From assembly GCA_041690675.1 (NCBI GenBank), contig JAWLGU010000013.1:1-64000 (forward strand): a DNA stretch of 64,000 nt, given 5' to 3'. Positions 23,458-32,244 of the stretch are shown here, in pieces. This stretch comes from UBA7803 sp041690675. Lineage in GTDB: Bacteria; Pseudomonadota; Gammaproteobacteria; Pseudomonadales; Azotimanducaceae. The position numbers were made by a program, and so were the translations under genes. The notes under the pieces were generated by a model. It was given only the letters and a program-made list of their open reading frames with translations, was not told the origin of the DNA and did no database searches. Numbering within the stretch: the stretch's first letter is position 1; each line of letters starts with the position of its first letter.

Positions 23458-26046
23458 TTGGCGAGACTGGAGGAATACCGCAGAAAGCGGAATTTCCAGC
23501 GCACCCCGGAGCCGGCAGGCCGGCAGAGACGTGGCCCGAGGACCCGGCGCGGCCCGAAGAGCCGCGGCGGGGTTTTCGTGGTGCACAAGCATGCGGCGCG
23601 GCGGCTGCACTACGACCTGCGCCTCGAGCACGACGGCGTGCTGGAAAGCTGGGCGGTTCCCAAAGGCCCGAGCGTGACTCCGGGCGAGAAGCGCCTCGCG
23701 GTGCGTACCGAGGATCACCCCATGGAGTATGGCGACTTCGAGGGGGTGATTCCCGAGGGCGAGTACGGCGGCGGCACAGTGATGCTGTGGGACCGGGGCC
23801 GCTGGCGGGAACAACGGCGCACCGACGGACGCCTGGATTTCGAGCTCGAAGGCCACAAGCTTCGGGGCCGCTGGACCCTGACGCGCATGCGCGGCCGCTC
23901 CGGCAAGGACGAAGACAACTGGTTGCTGATCAAGCGCAGCGACCCCGAAGACGGCGAACCGGCACCCCAAGGCCACGCCGCTCTGCCGGAGGACGAGAGC
24001 GTTGCCACCGGCCGAACCATGGACCAGATCGCCGCGGACCGGTCGCGCACCTGGAGCGCCGAGGGGGAAGCCGCCCCAGCCCCCGACCCGCCGGCGCCCT
24101 CCCGTTTGCCGCGCGCACGCCGCGACTCCATGCCCGAGACGCCGCGTCCCCAACTCGCCACCCTGGTCCGGGAGCCTCCCCGGGGCCCGGGCTGGCTGCA
24201 TGAGATCAAGTTCGACGGCTACCGGATTCTCGCCCGGGTGGAGCATGGCCAGGCCCGGCTGATGAGCCGCAACGGCAAGGACTGGACCGGACGCTTTCCG
24301 GAGATCACCGGCCTGCTGGAGGACGTTCCGGCGGATGCGCTCCTCGACGGCGAGGTGGTGGCGCTGGGGGCGGACGGCAGCAGCAGCTTTCGGCGCCTGC
24401 AGGAGGCGCTGAGCGCCAAGCGCACCGAGCGGTTGGTCTACCAGGCGTTCGATCTCCTGCATCTCGATGGGTTCGATCTCACGGCGACCCCCCAGGCGGC
24501 CCGCAAGCGCGCCCTGGCCGAGGTCCTCGAATCCGCCGGCCTGGTTGGCAGCGCGCGGATTCGCTACACCGACCATCTGGACGGGCAGGGGGACGTCTTC
24601 TTCGACAACGTCTGCCGGCTCGGTCTGGAGGGCATCGTCAGCAAACGCGCGAACGCTCCTTACCGGGAAGGGCGCAACCGGCACTGGCTCAAGCTGAAGT
24701 GCACCCGGCACGAGGAGCTGGTGATCGGCGGCTACACCGACCCCAGCGGCGGACGCACGGGTTTCGGCGCGCTGCTGCTCGGCGCCTACCATGAGGGGCG
24801 GCTGGTCTACACCGGCAAGGTGGGCACCGGCTTCAGCGACCGCCAGCTCGAGGACATGCACCGGCGCCTCGCCGCCCTGGAAGTGAAGGACAGTCCCTTC
24901 CGGCCACCACCCAGGGAGCGTGGCGTACACTGGGTCCGGCCCGAGCTGGTGGCGGAGGTCGAGTTCGCAGAGCGTACCCGGGACGGGATGTTGCGCCATC
25001 CCACGTTCCGCGGGCTGCGGGAGGACCGTGAACCCGAGGAGATCGTAGTGAAGCCCGATGCCGGACCCGCGAGAGAAAGCAGCCCGGTGCGGGGCGGGCC
25101 GGGCCACCGGGGCCGGGGCCAGAATCGAAAGCAAGACGAGGCTGTGGTGGCGGGGGTGAAAATCACCAACCCGGACCGGGTGCTCTACCCCGGCCAGGGC
25201 GTCACCAAGCTGGCGCTGGCCCGCTACTACGAAGCGATCGGCAACTGGATCCTGCCCCTGCTCGCCGAGCGCCCGCTGTCGCTGCTGCGCTGCCCGGAGG
25301 GCCGGGCGAAGGCGTGCTTCTTCCAGAAGCACCCGGGTCAGACCTTCGGCCCGGAGCTGCCGCGGGTGCGCATCCAGGAGAAGTCGGGGGGCGCCGAGCA
25401 TCTGTATGTCCGCCGGCTGCCGGACCTCGTCGCCCTGGTGCAGATGGGCACCCTGGAGCTGCACGTGTGGGGCAGCCGGGTGAGCGATCTGGAGCACCCG
25501 GACCTGCTCGTGCTGGACCTGGACCCCGGTCCGGGGGTGGCGTGGTCCGACGTGCTGCGCGCGGCCCGGTCGCTGAACGACCGGCTCGCCCAGCTCGGCC
25601 TCGCCGGCTTCCCCCGCACCACCGGCGGCAAAGGGCTGCACGTCGTGGTGCCCCTGGAGCCCAGCCTCGACTGGGACGGCGTGAAGGCGTTCGCCCGGGG
25701 GGTCGCCCATGCCCACGCTCACGACGAGCCCCGCAAGCTCACCGTGAACATGGCGAAGTCCAAGCGGCAGGGCCGCATCTTCATCGACTATCTGCGCAAC
25801 GGCCGCGGCGCCACCGCCATCGCCTCTTACTCCACCCGGGCCCGGGAGGGCGCGCCGGTAGCGGTGCCGGTGCGCTGGGACGAGCTCGGTCCCGCCCTCA
25901 CCAGCGACCGCTACCGGCTGGAGAATGTGCGCCGCCGCCTGTCGACGTTGCGCGCCGACCCCTGGGACGGCTTCGACCAGGCCCGGCGGCCGCTGACGAC
26001 GGCCATGCTCGAGGCCGTGGGCGCCGCCGACGGAGGGCGGCGGTGA
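23458..26046 (+). CDS. ligD: DNA ligase D (phosphoesterase-ligase-polymerase)
   Basis: LigD is the multi-enzyme of bacterial non-homologous end joining. The 862 residues hold three modules in the Pseudomonas order: a 3'-phosphoesterase (about 25-190; VVHKHAARRLHYDLRLEHDG, FEGVIPEGEYGGGTV), an ATP-dependent ligase (about 220-530) with nucleotidyl lysine K251 in EIKFDGYRILAR and the C-terminal OB fold, and a primase/polymerase (about 565-850; LDLDPGPGV, TGGKGLHVVVP). The TTG start at 23458 is set by a strong GGAGGAGG ribosome site; the frame is open far upstream without similarity. The stop overlaps the next gene (GTGA). Confidence 0.96.
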   Translation: MARLEEYRRKRNFQRTPEPAGRQRRGPRTRRGPKSRGGVFVVHKHAARRLHYDLRLEHDGVLESWAVPKGPSVTPGEKRLAVRTEDHPMEYGDFEGVIPEGEYGGGTVMLWDRGRWREQRRTDGRLDFELEGHKLRGRWTLTRMRGRSGKDEDNWLLIKRSDPEDGEPAPQGHAALPEDESVATGRTMDQIAADRSRTWSAEGEAAPAPDPPAPSRLPRARRDSMPETPRPQLATLVREPPRGPGWLHEIKFDGYRILARVEHGQARLMSRNGKDWTGRFPEITGLLEDVPADALLDGEVVALGADGSSSFRRLQEALSAKRTERLVYQAFDLLHLDGFDLTATPQAARKRALAEVLESAGLVGSARIRYTDHLDGQGDVFFDNVCRLGLEGIVSKRANAPYREGRNRHWLKLKCTRHEELVIGGYTDPSGGRTGFGALLLGAYHEGRLVYTGKVGTGFSDRQLEDMHRRLAALEVKDSPFRPPPRERGVHWVRPELVAEVEFAERTRDGMLRHPTFRGLREDREPEEIVVKPDAGPARESSPVRGGPGHRGRGQNRKQDEAVVAGVKITNPDRVLYPGQGVTKLALARYYEAIGNWILPLLAERPLSLLRCPEGRAKACFFQKHPGQTFGPELPRVRIQEKSGGAEHLYVRRLPDLVALVQMGTLELHVWGSRVSDLEHPDLLVLDLDPGPGVAWSDVLRAARSLNDRLAQLGLAGFPRTTGGKGLHVVVPLEPSLDWDGVKAFARGVAHAHAHDEPRKLTVNMAKSKRQGRIFIDYLRNGRGATAIASYSTRAREGAPVAVPVRWDELGPALTSDRYRLENVRRRLSTLRADPWDGFDQARRPLTTAMLEAVGAADGGRR

Positions 26047-26249
26047 AGGCCCAGGCGCGCCACCCCGGCGAGCCCGCCTGGTGGAGCGAGCCGGGGCCGG
26101 AACGCTGCGGCCACTGCCTGCACTGTTACTACGTGGAGATGGGCTACTACTGCGCGGAATGCGACGCGCCCGTCTGCCCCGCCTGCGTGGTGACGGTGCT
26201 GGAGCGGCGGCTGGTGCTGTGTCCCGGCTGCGCGGAGAGAGCCCGCTGA
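26043..26249 (+). CDS. Small nine-cysteine putative zinc protein between ligD and ku
   Basis: This 68-residue protein starts with GTG overlapping the ligD stop (GTGA) and its own TGA overlaps the next ATG by one base (TGATG), so it is translated between ligD and ku. It has nine cysteines at 22, 25, 28, 37, 40, 45, 48, 60 and 63, forming CxxC pairs (CGHC, CAEC, CPAC, CPGC) as in double zinc-knuckle or B-box-like folds. No named family was recognised. Its position implies a role in end joining, perhaps as a structural or DNA-binding accessory; this is inferred from context alone. Confidence 0.8.
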   Translation: MKAQARHPGEPAWWSEPGPERCGHCLHCYYVEMGYYCAECDAPVCPACVVTVLERRLVLCPGCAERAR

Positions 26250-27028
26250 TGGCGGCCCGAGCGATGTGGAAAGCGGTGGTGCGCTTCGCCGACGTGCAGG
26301 TGCCGGTGAAGCTCTATGCCGCGGTGCAGGATCGGACGGTGCACTTCCGGCTGCTCCACGCCAAGGATCACGCACCGGTGCGGCAGGCGATGGTGAATCC
26401 CGAGACCGACGAGGTGGTGCCCTACGAGCGCACCCGCCGCGCCTTCGTCACCGACGACAAGGACCTGGTAGTGCTGCGGGACGACGAGCTCGCCGCCCTG
26501 GAGCCCGAGACTTCCCGCGAGATCCGGGTACTGCAATTTCTGCCTCCCCAGGTGATCGACCACCGCTGGTACCTGCGCCCCTACTACCTCGGTCCCGACG
26601 ACGGCGCCGGCGGCGCCTATGCCGCACTGGCCGAGGCGTTGGCCCGGGTGGGGCGCGAGGGTCTGGCGCGCTGGACCATGCGCAAGAAGGAGTACGTGGG
26701 CGCCCTGCGTCTGCACGCCGGCTACCCCATGCTCGTCGCGCTGCGGCACGCCGAGGAGATGGTGCCGCTGGACGAGATCGAAGCCCCGCCGGGGCCGGAG
26801 CTCGACCCGCGTGAGCTGGACATGGCTCGGCGGCTCATCGACATGCTGGCCGCCGACTTCCATCCGGAGGAGTACCACGACGAGTACCGAGCTCGGGTGG
26901 AGGCATTGATCGAGACCAAGGCCAGAGGCGGCCGGGTCCCGGCGCGGCGGGCGAAACCTCCACGGCCTTCCGAGGATCTCGTCGGCGCCCTGGAGGCGAG
27001 CCTGAAACAGGAGCGCAAACGTGCCTGA
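26249..27028 (+). CDS. ku: Ku protein, short paralogue
   Basis: Ku forms a ring on double-strand ends and recruits LigD. This 259-residue copy has the Ku beta-barrel core (WKAVVRFADVQVPVKLYAA at the N terminus, FRLLHAKDHAPVRQAMV, VVPYERTRRAFV), the mid-protein KEYVGALRLH segment, and a short basic tail (RVPARRAKPPRP...LKQERKRA). It lacks the extended C-terminal domain of the following paralogue. ATG at 26249 overlaps the preceding stop; its end overlaps the second ku start by 8 bases. The C-terminal tail is where bacterial Ku usually binds LigD. Confidence 0.94.
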   Translation: MAARAMWKAVVRFADVQVPVKLYAAVQDRTVHFRLLHAKDHAPVRQAMVNPETDEVVPYERTRRAFVTDDKDLVVLRDDELAALEPETSREIRVLQFLPPQVIDHRWYLRPYYLGPDDGAGGAYAALAEALARVGREGLARWTMRKKEYVGALRLHAGYPMLVALRHAEEMVPLDEIEAPPGPELDPRELDMARRLIDMLAADFHPEEYHDEYRARVEALIETKARGGRVPARRAKPPRPSEDLVGALEASLKQERKRA

Positions 27029-28019
27029 GGACACTTCCGCCCAGCCGCGCTCCTTCTGGTCCGGCAGCATCGCCTTCGGGTTGGTGAGCGTGCCCGTGAG
27101 CCTGTTCGTGGCGCAGCGCTCGAGCCACGTCTCCCTGCGCATGGTGGATGAGGACGGCACCCCTTTGCGCCGCCGTTACTTCTGCAACGCCGACGACCGC
27201 CCGCTCGACCGCGACGAGATCGTTCGCGGCTTCGAGGTGGAAAAGGACCGGTTCGTGGTGGTGGCGGACGAGGAGCTCGAAGCTCTGGCCCCGGAAAAAT
27301 CCCGGGAGATCGACCTGAGGCGGTTCGTGGAACGCTCGCAGATCGACCCCGTCTACTTCGAGCGCGCCTACTTCCTGGCCCCCGATCGAGGCGCGGTGAA
27401 GGCGTACCGGCTGCTGGCCCGGAGCATGGAGGAGGCCGGGCGAGCCGGTATCGCCACCTTCGTGATGCGCGGCAAGGAATACCTGGTCGCCATCATCGCC
27501 GAGCGCGGTGTTCTGCGCGCGGAGACGCTCCGCTTCTCCGACGAGCTTCGCTCGCCGGAGGATGTGGGACTGCCAGGGCTGGAGCAAGCGAAGGCCGAGC
27601 GGGTTCGCGCGGTCGAGCAGTCCATGCGCGACCTCGCCGCGGAGCGCCTGGACCGGGACGCGCTCCGCGATCTCCAGGCCCGGCGCCTGCGGGAGCTCGC
27701 GGAGCGAAAGCTGGCGTCGGGAGCCGACGTCGTCGCGGCCACCGAAGTGGCGGAAGGCGGCGAGGGGGAAGAGGAGGCGGAGGTCATCGACCTGATGCAG
27801 GTGCTGAAGCGGAGTCTCGAGGCTGCGCCCGAGGCCGCAGGCCGCCGCAGGAGACCCCGCCGGGGCCCCCGCCGAGCTCCCGCCCGGGCCGCCGGCGATG
27901 CCGAGCTCGAGCAGCAGTCCAAGTCCGAGCTCTACGAGCGCGCCAAGGCGCTGGACATCGAAGGCCGCGGCAGCATGAACAAGGCTCAGCTCATCGCCGC
28001 GATCCGCCGGGCGAGCTAG
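27021..28019 (+). CDS. ku: Ku protein, long paralogue with C-terminal SAP/Rho-N-like helix pair
   Basis: This second Ku of 332 residues has the core FWSGSIAFGLVSVPVSLFVA, LRRRYFCNADDRPL and MRGKEYLVAIIAERG. After residue 230 comes an acidic patch (EGGEGEEEAEV), an Arg-rich linker (RRRRPRRGPRR) and a terminal helix-extended-helix (SELYERAKALDIEGRG...AQLIAAIRRA) resembling SAP or Rho N-terminal DNA-binding domains. The GTG start lies inside the first ku gene. Two different Ku chains from one operon suggest a heterodimer or division of labour. Convergent neighbour ends 4 bases away. Confidence 0.94.
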   Translation: MPEDTSAQPRSFWSGSIAFGLVSVPVSLFVAQRSSHVSLRMVDEDGTPLRRRYFCNADDRPLDRDEIVRGFEVEKDRFVVVADEELEALAPEKSREIDLRRFVERSQIDPVYFERAYFLAPDRGAVKAYRLLARSMEEAGRAGIATFVMRGKEYLVAIIAERGVLRAETLRFSDELRSPEDVGLPGLEQAKAERVRAVEQSMRDLAAERLDRDALRDLQARRLRELAERKLASGADVVAATEVAEGGEGEEEAEVIDLMQVLKRSLEAAPEAAGRRRRPRRGPRRAPARAAGDAELEQQSKSELYERAKALDIEGRGSMNKAQLIAAIRRAS

Positions 28020-28023
28020 TAGG

Positions 28024-29568
28024 CTAGCGCTCCGACGCATGACCCACGGGTTCCAGCGGGTGCAGCGCCGGCCCCTGCAGCACCTCGCCCCGGTAATCGA
28101 AGCGGGAGCCGTGGCACGGGCAGTCCCAGGACTTCTCCGCGGCATTCCATTGCACGAAGCAACCCATATGTGTGCACACGGGCGAGCAGGCGTGGACATT
28201 CCCCGCTTCGTCCCGATAGGCGGCCACCCGGTTGCCGTGATCCAGCACGATGCCGCCTTCACCCGGCTGCAACTCCTCGATCTCCGGCGATGCCAGGGAC
28301 CGGAGGCGGTCGCCGATGAACCGTTTGGCGACATTGGCGTTCTCCTCGATGAGCTTGCGGGCGGATGCCAGCAGGTCCACCCGGGTCGCGTCGAACAGCG
28401 ACGCCCACGGATGCTCGCGCTGCTGGACCGCATCCCGAAGGATCAGCGCCGCTGCAGTGGCGGCGGACAGCCCCCACTTGTTGAAGCCGGTGGCCGTGAG
28501 CACCTGGAACGTCTCGCCGGGCATGCGGCCGATGTACGGGAGGCCGTCCGCCGCCATGTAATCCTGGGCCGACCACCGGTAGTCGATGGACCGCACCGGG
28601 AAATGGGCCCGCGTCCAAGCCTCCAGGTCGGCGTAGCGCTGCCGGGTATCCGGATCCTGGCCTACCTTGTGCTCCTCGCCCACCACCACGATGCCGCGGC
28701 CGTCCGGCAAGCGCCGCACCGACCGGGTGGGGGCATCGGCACTGATGTACATCCCGGCCGGCGCCGGGCCATCCAGGGTGGCGGCGAGCCCGTAAGAGCG
28801 GCTCGGGTAGGTGCGGGCGAAGAATCCGCCGCGGTCGAGGAACGGCAGCAGGGTCGCCACCACCACATGCCCCGCGCGAACGGTGGCATCGCGGTCGTGC
28901 AGCCTGCAGACCCGCTCCTCCACCGCCTGCTCGACGTCGTGCACCCGGGAGCGCTCGAAGATGGCCACACCGTCGCGGGCGCAGGCATTGGCGAGCCCCA
29001 GGCAGTACCGGTAGGGGTCGAATTGACCCTGGTCCTCCACTTCCACCGCGCCCAGAACCTCCCAGGGAAGCTCCGTGTCGTCCACGAACCTCGCCGGCAG
29101 ACCGGCCCGGCGCGCTGCCTCCACCTCCTGGTGTATGGCGTCCAGCCGGTCGGGCTGACAGGTGTACGTGCAGGCGGACGCGCGCTCGAACGCGCAGTCG
29201 TCGCCAGCGGCGGCGAACTCCTCCGCCAGCGCCGCCACCTGAGCGAGGCCGATCTGATTCGCTTCCGCGTATATGCGCGCCGCCTGACGGTCGAACTGCC
29301 GCTCCAGGCGCGCGTAGATCAGATTGTGCAGGGACGTGACTTTGGCCGTGGAGCTTCCGGTGACCCCGCAGCCGATGCGATCGGCTTCCAGCACCGCCAC
29401 CTGCAACCCTGCGCGCTGCAGCAGCAGAGCCGTGGTCAGGCCGGTGATGCCGCCGCCCACCACCGCCACGTCTGCGGTGTGGTGCTGGTCCAGGGCGGGG
29501 AACCCCGTGCGGGGGGCATCGGCAAGCCACACGGAGCGCCGTTGCTCGTCTGGTGGGTGGGCAGCCAT
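28024..29568 (-). CDS. FAD-dependent oxidoreductase with C-terminal Rieske domain
   Basis: This 514-residue protein joins a DAO-type FAD domain to a Rieske [2Fe-2S] domain. The FAD Rossmann motif is VAVVGGGITGLTTALLL (about residues 33-49) with the acidic ribose ligand in VLEAD; the substrate half includes YMAADGLPYIGRMP. The Rieske ligands appear near residues 462-488 as CTHMGC and CPCHGSRF. This fusion family is common but poorly studied; a glycine-oxidase-like or electron-transfer role is possible. It is divergent from a broken metallo-beta-lactamase gene; a good AAGGAGG site precedes the ATG. Confidence 0.9.
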   Translation of the reverse strand: MAAHPPDEQRRSVWLADAPRTGFPALDQHHTADVAVVGGGITGLTTALLLQRAGLQVAVLEADRIGCGVTGSSTAKVTSLHNLIYARLERQFDRQAARIYAEANQIGLAQVAALAEEFAAAGDDCAFERASACTYTCQPDRLDAIHQEVEAARRAGLPARFVDDTELPWEVLGAVEVEDQGQFDPYRYCLGLANACARDGVAIFERSRVHDVEQAVEERVCRLHDRDATVRAGHVVVATLLPFLDRGGFFARTYPSRSYGLAATLDGPAPAGMYISADAPTRSVRRLPDGRGIVVVGEEHKVGQDPDTRQRYADLEAWTRAHFPVRSIDYRWSAQDYMAADGLPYIGRMPGETFQVLTATGFNKWGLSAATAAALILRDAVQQREHPWASLFDATRVDLLASARKLIEENANVAKRFIGDRLRSLASPEIEELQPGEGGIVLDHGNRVAAYRDEAGNVHACSPVCTHMGCFVQWNAAEKSWDCPCHGSRFDYRGEVLQGPALHPLEPVGHASER

Positions 29569-29682
29569 GGCTCGCGCCTCCTTGCGTCGTGTTGACCCCG
29601 CGAATGCAAGGCCGGTGCCGGACCCGGCAGCATCGCTGGCACGAATGATGCCGCCGGCTCTCCGACCACTTCAGGAGGCACC

Positions 29683-29850
29683 ATGAAACTCGAACGCATC
29701 GAGACGCCCGGCATCGCCCACTACGCCTACCGCGGCAGCGGCATGGCGGAGCGTCCCTACTCCACCATCGGCGAAGAGAAGCGCTACAACGACGTGTTCA
29801 CCCTCTCCCAGAAGGAGTTCGCCAGCAAGAAAGGCGGCGAACGCATGTCC
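29683..29850 (+). pseudogene. Internally deleted MBL-fold metallo-hydrolase remnant
   Basis: A strong ribosome site (AGGAGG) leads into MKLERIETPGIAHYAY, the usual N-terminus of a persulfide-dioxygenase/rhodanese-linked MBL-fold hydrolase. After about 16 residues the reading jumps to RGSGMAERPYSTIGEEKRYN and DVFTLSQKEFASKKGGERM, which belong near the C-terminus. The zinc-binding core, about 200 residues including HxHxDH, is absent. The frame runs on to 30003 with unrelated sequence, so the true end is lost too. The next 150 bases before the kinase start show nothing recognisable. Confidence 0.7.
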
Positions 29851-30006
29851 CGGGGATGTACGCAATTTACTTGGCGGGATGACAGCCTGGCAGACGCTCG
29901 GGCTCGCCACGGAGTAGCCGCCGGCGATGAACTCGGCCTGGAGGCACTCAGAACCTCTGGCAGCACTTGGTGTCGCATTTCTTTCCACACGCTGGCAGGA
30001 TAGTCA

Positions 30007-31872
30007 ATGGGGGATTGGCACGGCCGAGAGGGAAAGGACGGCATGCATCCGCAAACTACGAGCCTCCCACCTGGAGACGGAATTCCATCACTGGCGGAGG
30101 CGTTTCCGGGCCTGGTTTTCATCGCCGATGCGCAGGGGATGAACACGTTCACCAACGCCCGTTTTCATGACTACGCGGCCCGCTCAGGCGAAGCGCTGCA
30201 GGGCCGCGGCTGGCTCAACGTGCTGCATCCCGACGACCGGGCCAAGGCCGATGCCGCGTGGCGCCGTGCCGTGGCCAACGGCGAATCGATGGAAGGGGAG
30301 TTCCGCTTCCGCCGGCGCGACGGCGCCTACCGCTGGCATCTGGTTTGCGGCGAGCCGCTGCGAAATCACAATGGGACGATCATCCAGTGGGTCGGCACCT
30401 GCCTCGATATCGAGAACCGCAAGCGCAAGGAGCGAGCGCTCCGCCAGAGTCAGGCGCTGCTGGCACACGTCTTCTACACCAGCCCCGACGCGTTAGCCAT
30501 CAGCTCGGTGGCCGACCAGCGCGTGCTGGACGTGAACGACCGCTTCCTTTCGTTGTTCGGGCTGACGCGCGAGCAGGCCGTGGGGCAGGGGCGCCTGGGC
30601 CTGGCCCTGTTCAGCGACCAGGCCGAGAGCGAGCGGGTGCTCGATACCCTGGGCCGGGAAGGTCGGATTAGCGATCTGGAGATTGCGGCCATCGCGAGCT
30701 CCGGCGACGCGCTCATGGTATTGCTCTCCCTCGAGCCCATCGAGTTCCGGGGCCAGCAGCTGATCATGCTGAACCTGCGGGACATCACCGAACGCAAGCG
30801 CATGGAACAGACCCTGCGGCGGGAGCAGGAGCTGCTGCGCGCCATCATCGATCGCATTCCGGTGATGATCACGCTGTACGATCCGGGATCCGGCCACATG
30901 CGGGTGAACGCGGAGTTCGAGCGGCTCACAGGCTGGTCGACCGAGGAGGCGACGCTGGATTCCGTCATGACTGCCTGCTACCCCGACCTGGATGTTCGAC
31001 AGCGGGTGGCCGAGTTCATGGATGCCTGCCCGGACCGCTGGATGGACGTCCGCATGCGCACGCGGGACGGCCGGGAAATCGACACCACCTGGGCCAACGT
31101 CCGGCTTTCCGCCGGCACGCGAGTGGGGATCGGCCTCGACATTACCCAACGCAAGCGCGCCGAGCAGACCCTGCGGGAATCCGCCCGCCGCAAGGACCAG
31201 TTCCTGGCGGTGCTCGCCCACGAGCTGCGCAACCCCCTGGCCCCGCTACGCACTGGGCTCGAGCTGCTCGAGCTCTCGGACGTGCAGGACGAGACCGTAG
31301 TGCACGTCCGCGAGATGATGCAGCGGCAGCTCAATCACGTGGTGCACCTGGTGGACGACCTGATGGACGTCTCCCGGGTGCGGCGCGGCAAGATCGAGCT
31401 TCGCAAGGCGCCCCTGGACCTCCGCGACGTCGTGCGGGCGGCGGTGGAGCAGCTACGGCCGCTGGCCGACGAGCGTGGCCACCGGCTGGTGGTGGAAGCA
31501 CCCGACGCCACGCTTCCCGTCGCCGGGGACCCCGAGCGCCTGACCCAGGTGCTGGGCAATCTGCTGAGCAACGCCGTCAAGTACACCGATCCGGGCGGAA
31601 CCATCACCCTGAGCGCCGGCTGCGATGGCGGGGAAGCGTGGGTACGGGTACACGACACCGGTGTGGGGATTCCTCCCCATCGCCTCGACCAGCTCTTCGA
31701 AATGTTCTCCCAGATTCCGGAACACCAGTCGCGGGCTGCCTCGGGACTGGGCATCGGCCTGGCGCTGGCGCGTCAGCTCGTGCAGCTGCACGGCGGCACC
31801 ATTCGTGTGAGCAGCGCGGGCACCGGGCAAGGCAGTGAGTTCGTGGTCCGGCTGCCGCTGCGAAGCGGATGA
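30007..31872 (+). CDS. PAS-domain sensor histidine kinase
   Basis: This 621-residue kinase is soluble, with no membrane helix. Three PAS/PAC repeats occupy about residues 25-145, 150-265 and 270-385, each ending in a PAC tail (IENRKRKERALRQ, ITERKRMEQTLRR, ITQRKRAEQTLRE). HisKA follows with the phospho-acceptor H405 in AVLAHELRNPLAPLR, then HATPase with N box (NLLSNAVKYTD), G1 (VHDTGVGI) and G2 (ASGLGIGLALARQL). No receiver domain or response regulator is adjacent. The first PAS has a classic PAS-fold pattern (GRGWLNVLHPDDR) seen in light or redox sensors, but no LOV cysteine motif. ATG at 30043 is an equally plausible start. Overlaps the next gene by ATGA. Confidence 0.93.
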   Translation: MGDWHGREGKDGMHPQTTSLPPGDGIPSLAEAFPGLVFIADAQGMNTFTNARFHDYAARSGEALQGRGWLNVLHPDDRAKADAAWRRAVANGESMEGEFRFRRRDGAYRWHLVCGEPLRNHNGTIIQWVGTCLDIENRKRKERALRQSQALLAHVFYTSPDALAISSVADQRVLDVNDRFLSLFGLTREQAVGQGRLGLALFSDQAESERVLDTLGREGRISDLEIAAIASSGDALMVLLSLEPIEFRGQQLIMLNLRDITERKRMEQTLRREQELLRAIIDRIPVMITLYDPGSGHMRVNAEFERLTGWSTEEATLDSVMTACYPDLDVRQRVAEFMDACPDRWMDVRMRTRDGREIDTTWANVRLSAGTRVGIGLDITQRKRAEQTLRESARRKDQFLAVLAHELRNPLAPLRTGLELLELSDVQDETVVHVREMMQRQLNHVVHLVDDLMDVSRVRRGKIELRKAPLDLRDVVRAAVEQLRPLADERGHRLVVEAPDATLPVAGDPERLTQVLGNLLSNAVKYTDPGGTITLSAGCDGGEAWVRVHDTGVGIPPHRLDQLFEMFSQIPEHQSRAASGLGIGLALARQLVQLHGGTIRVSSAGTGQGSEFVVRLPLRSG

Positions 31873-32225
31873 CCGAAATCATCGCTCCGGTGGCGAACTG
31901 GTGCGCCGCCATCATCGAAGCCATCGGTATCCTCATCATGACGGGGCTCGCGCTCTACGTGCTGGTCCTGGCGTTGGTCCGTCTGGCGCGCAAGGAATCT
32001 CCGGAGTCGATCTATCAGGCGGTCCGGCAGCGGCTGGGGCGCGGGATACTGCTGGGCCTGGAGCTGCTCATCGCCGCGGACATCATCCACACGGTGGCAG
32101 TGGAGCTCACCTTTCAGACGGTGAGCGTGCTGGCCCTCATCGTGCTCATACGGACCTTTCTGAGCTTCACCCTGGAGGTCGAGCTCACCGGCCGCTGGCC
32201 CTGGCAGAACCGTTCCGGCGCGTGA
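31869..32225 (+). CDS. DUF1622 family membrane protein
   Basis: This 118-residue protein has three hydrophobic segments (about residues 8-40, 55-75 and 80-100) and the family-like core RLGRGILLGLELLIAADIIHTV followed by LIRTFLSFTLEVEL. DUF1622 proteins are of unknown function. Its ATGA overlap with the histidine kinase suggests that the kinase and this small membrane protein act together, for instance with the protein as a membrane sensor or target. That link is inferred. Confidence 0.85.
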   Translation: MTEIIAPVANWCAAIIEAIGILIMTGLALYVLVLALVRLARKESPESIYQAVRQRLGRGILLGLELLIAADIIHTVAVELTFQTVSVLALIVLIRTFLSFTLEVELTGRWPWQNRSGA

Positions 32226-32244
32226 GTGCCCGCCGCCCCCGGGG

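Noticed and set aside
28039..29595. Plus-strand open frame of 518 codons opposite the FAD/Rieske gene
   Set aside because: The minus-strand frame has clear FAD and Rieske motifs; the plus-strand one has none and lacks a ribosome site.
29850..30006. Possible transposase remnant between the MBL fragment and the kinase
   Set aside because: Short frames here gave no recognisable transposase motif and no inverted repeats were found.
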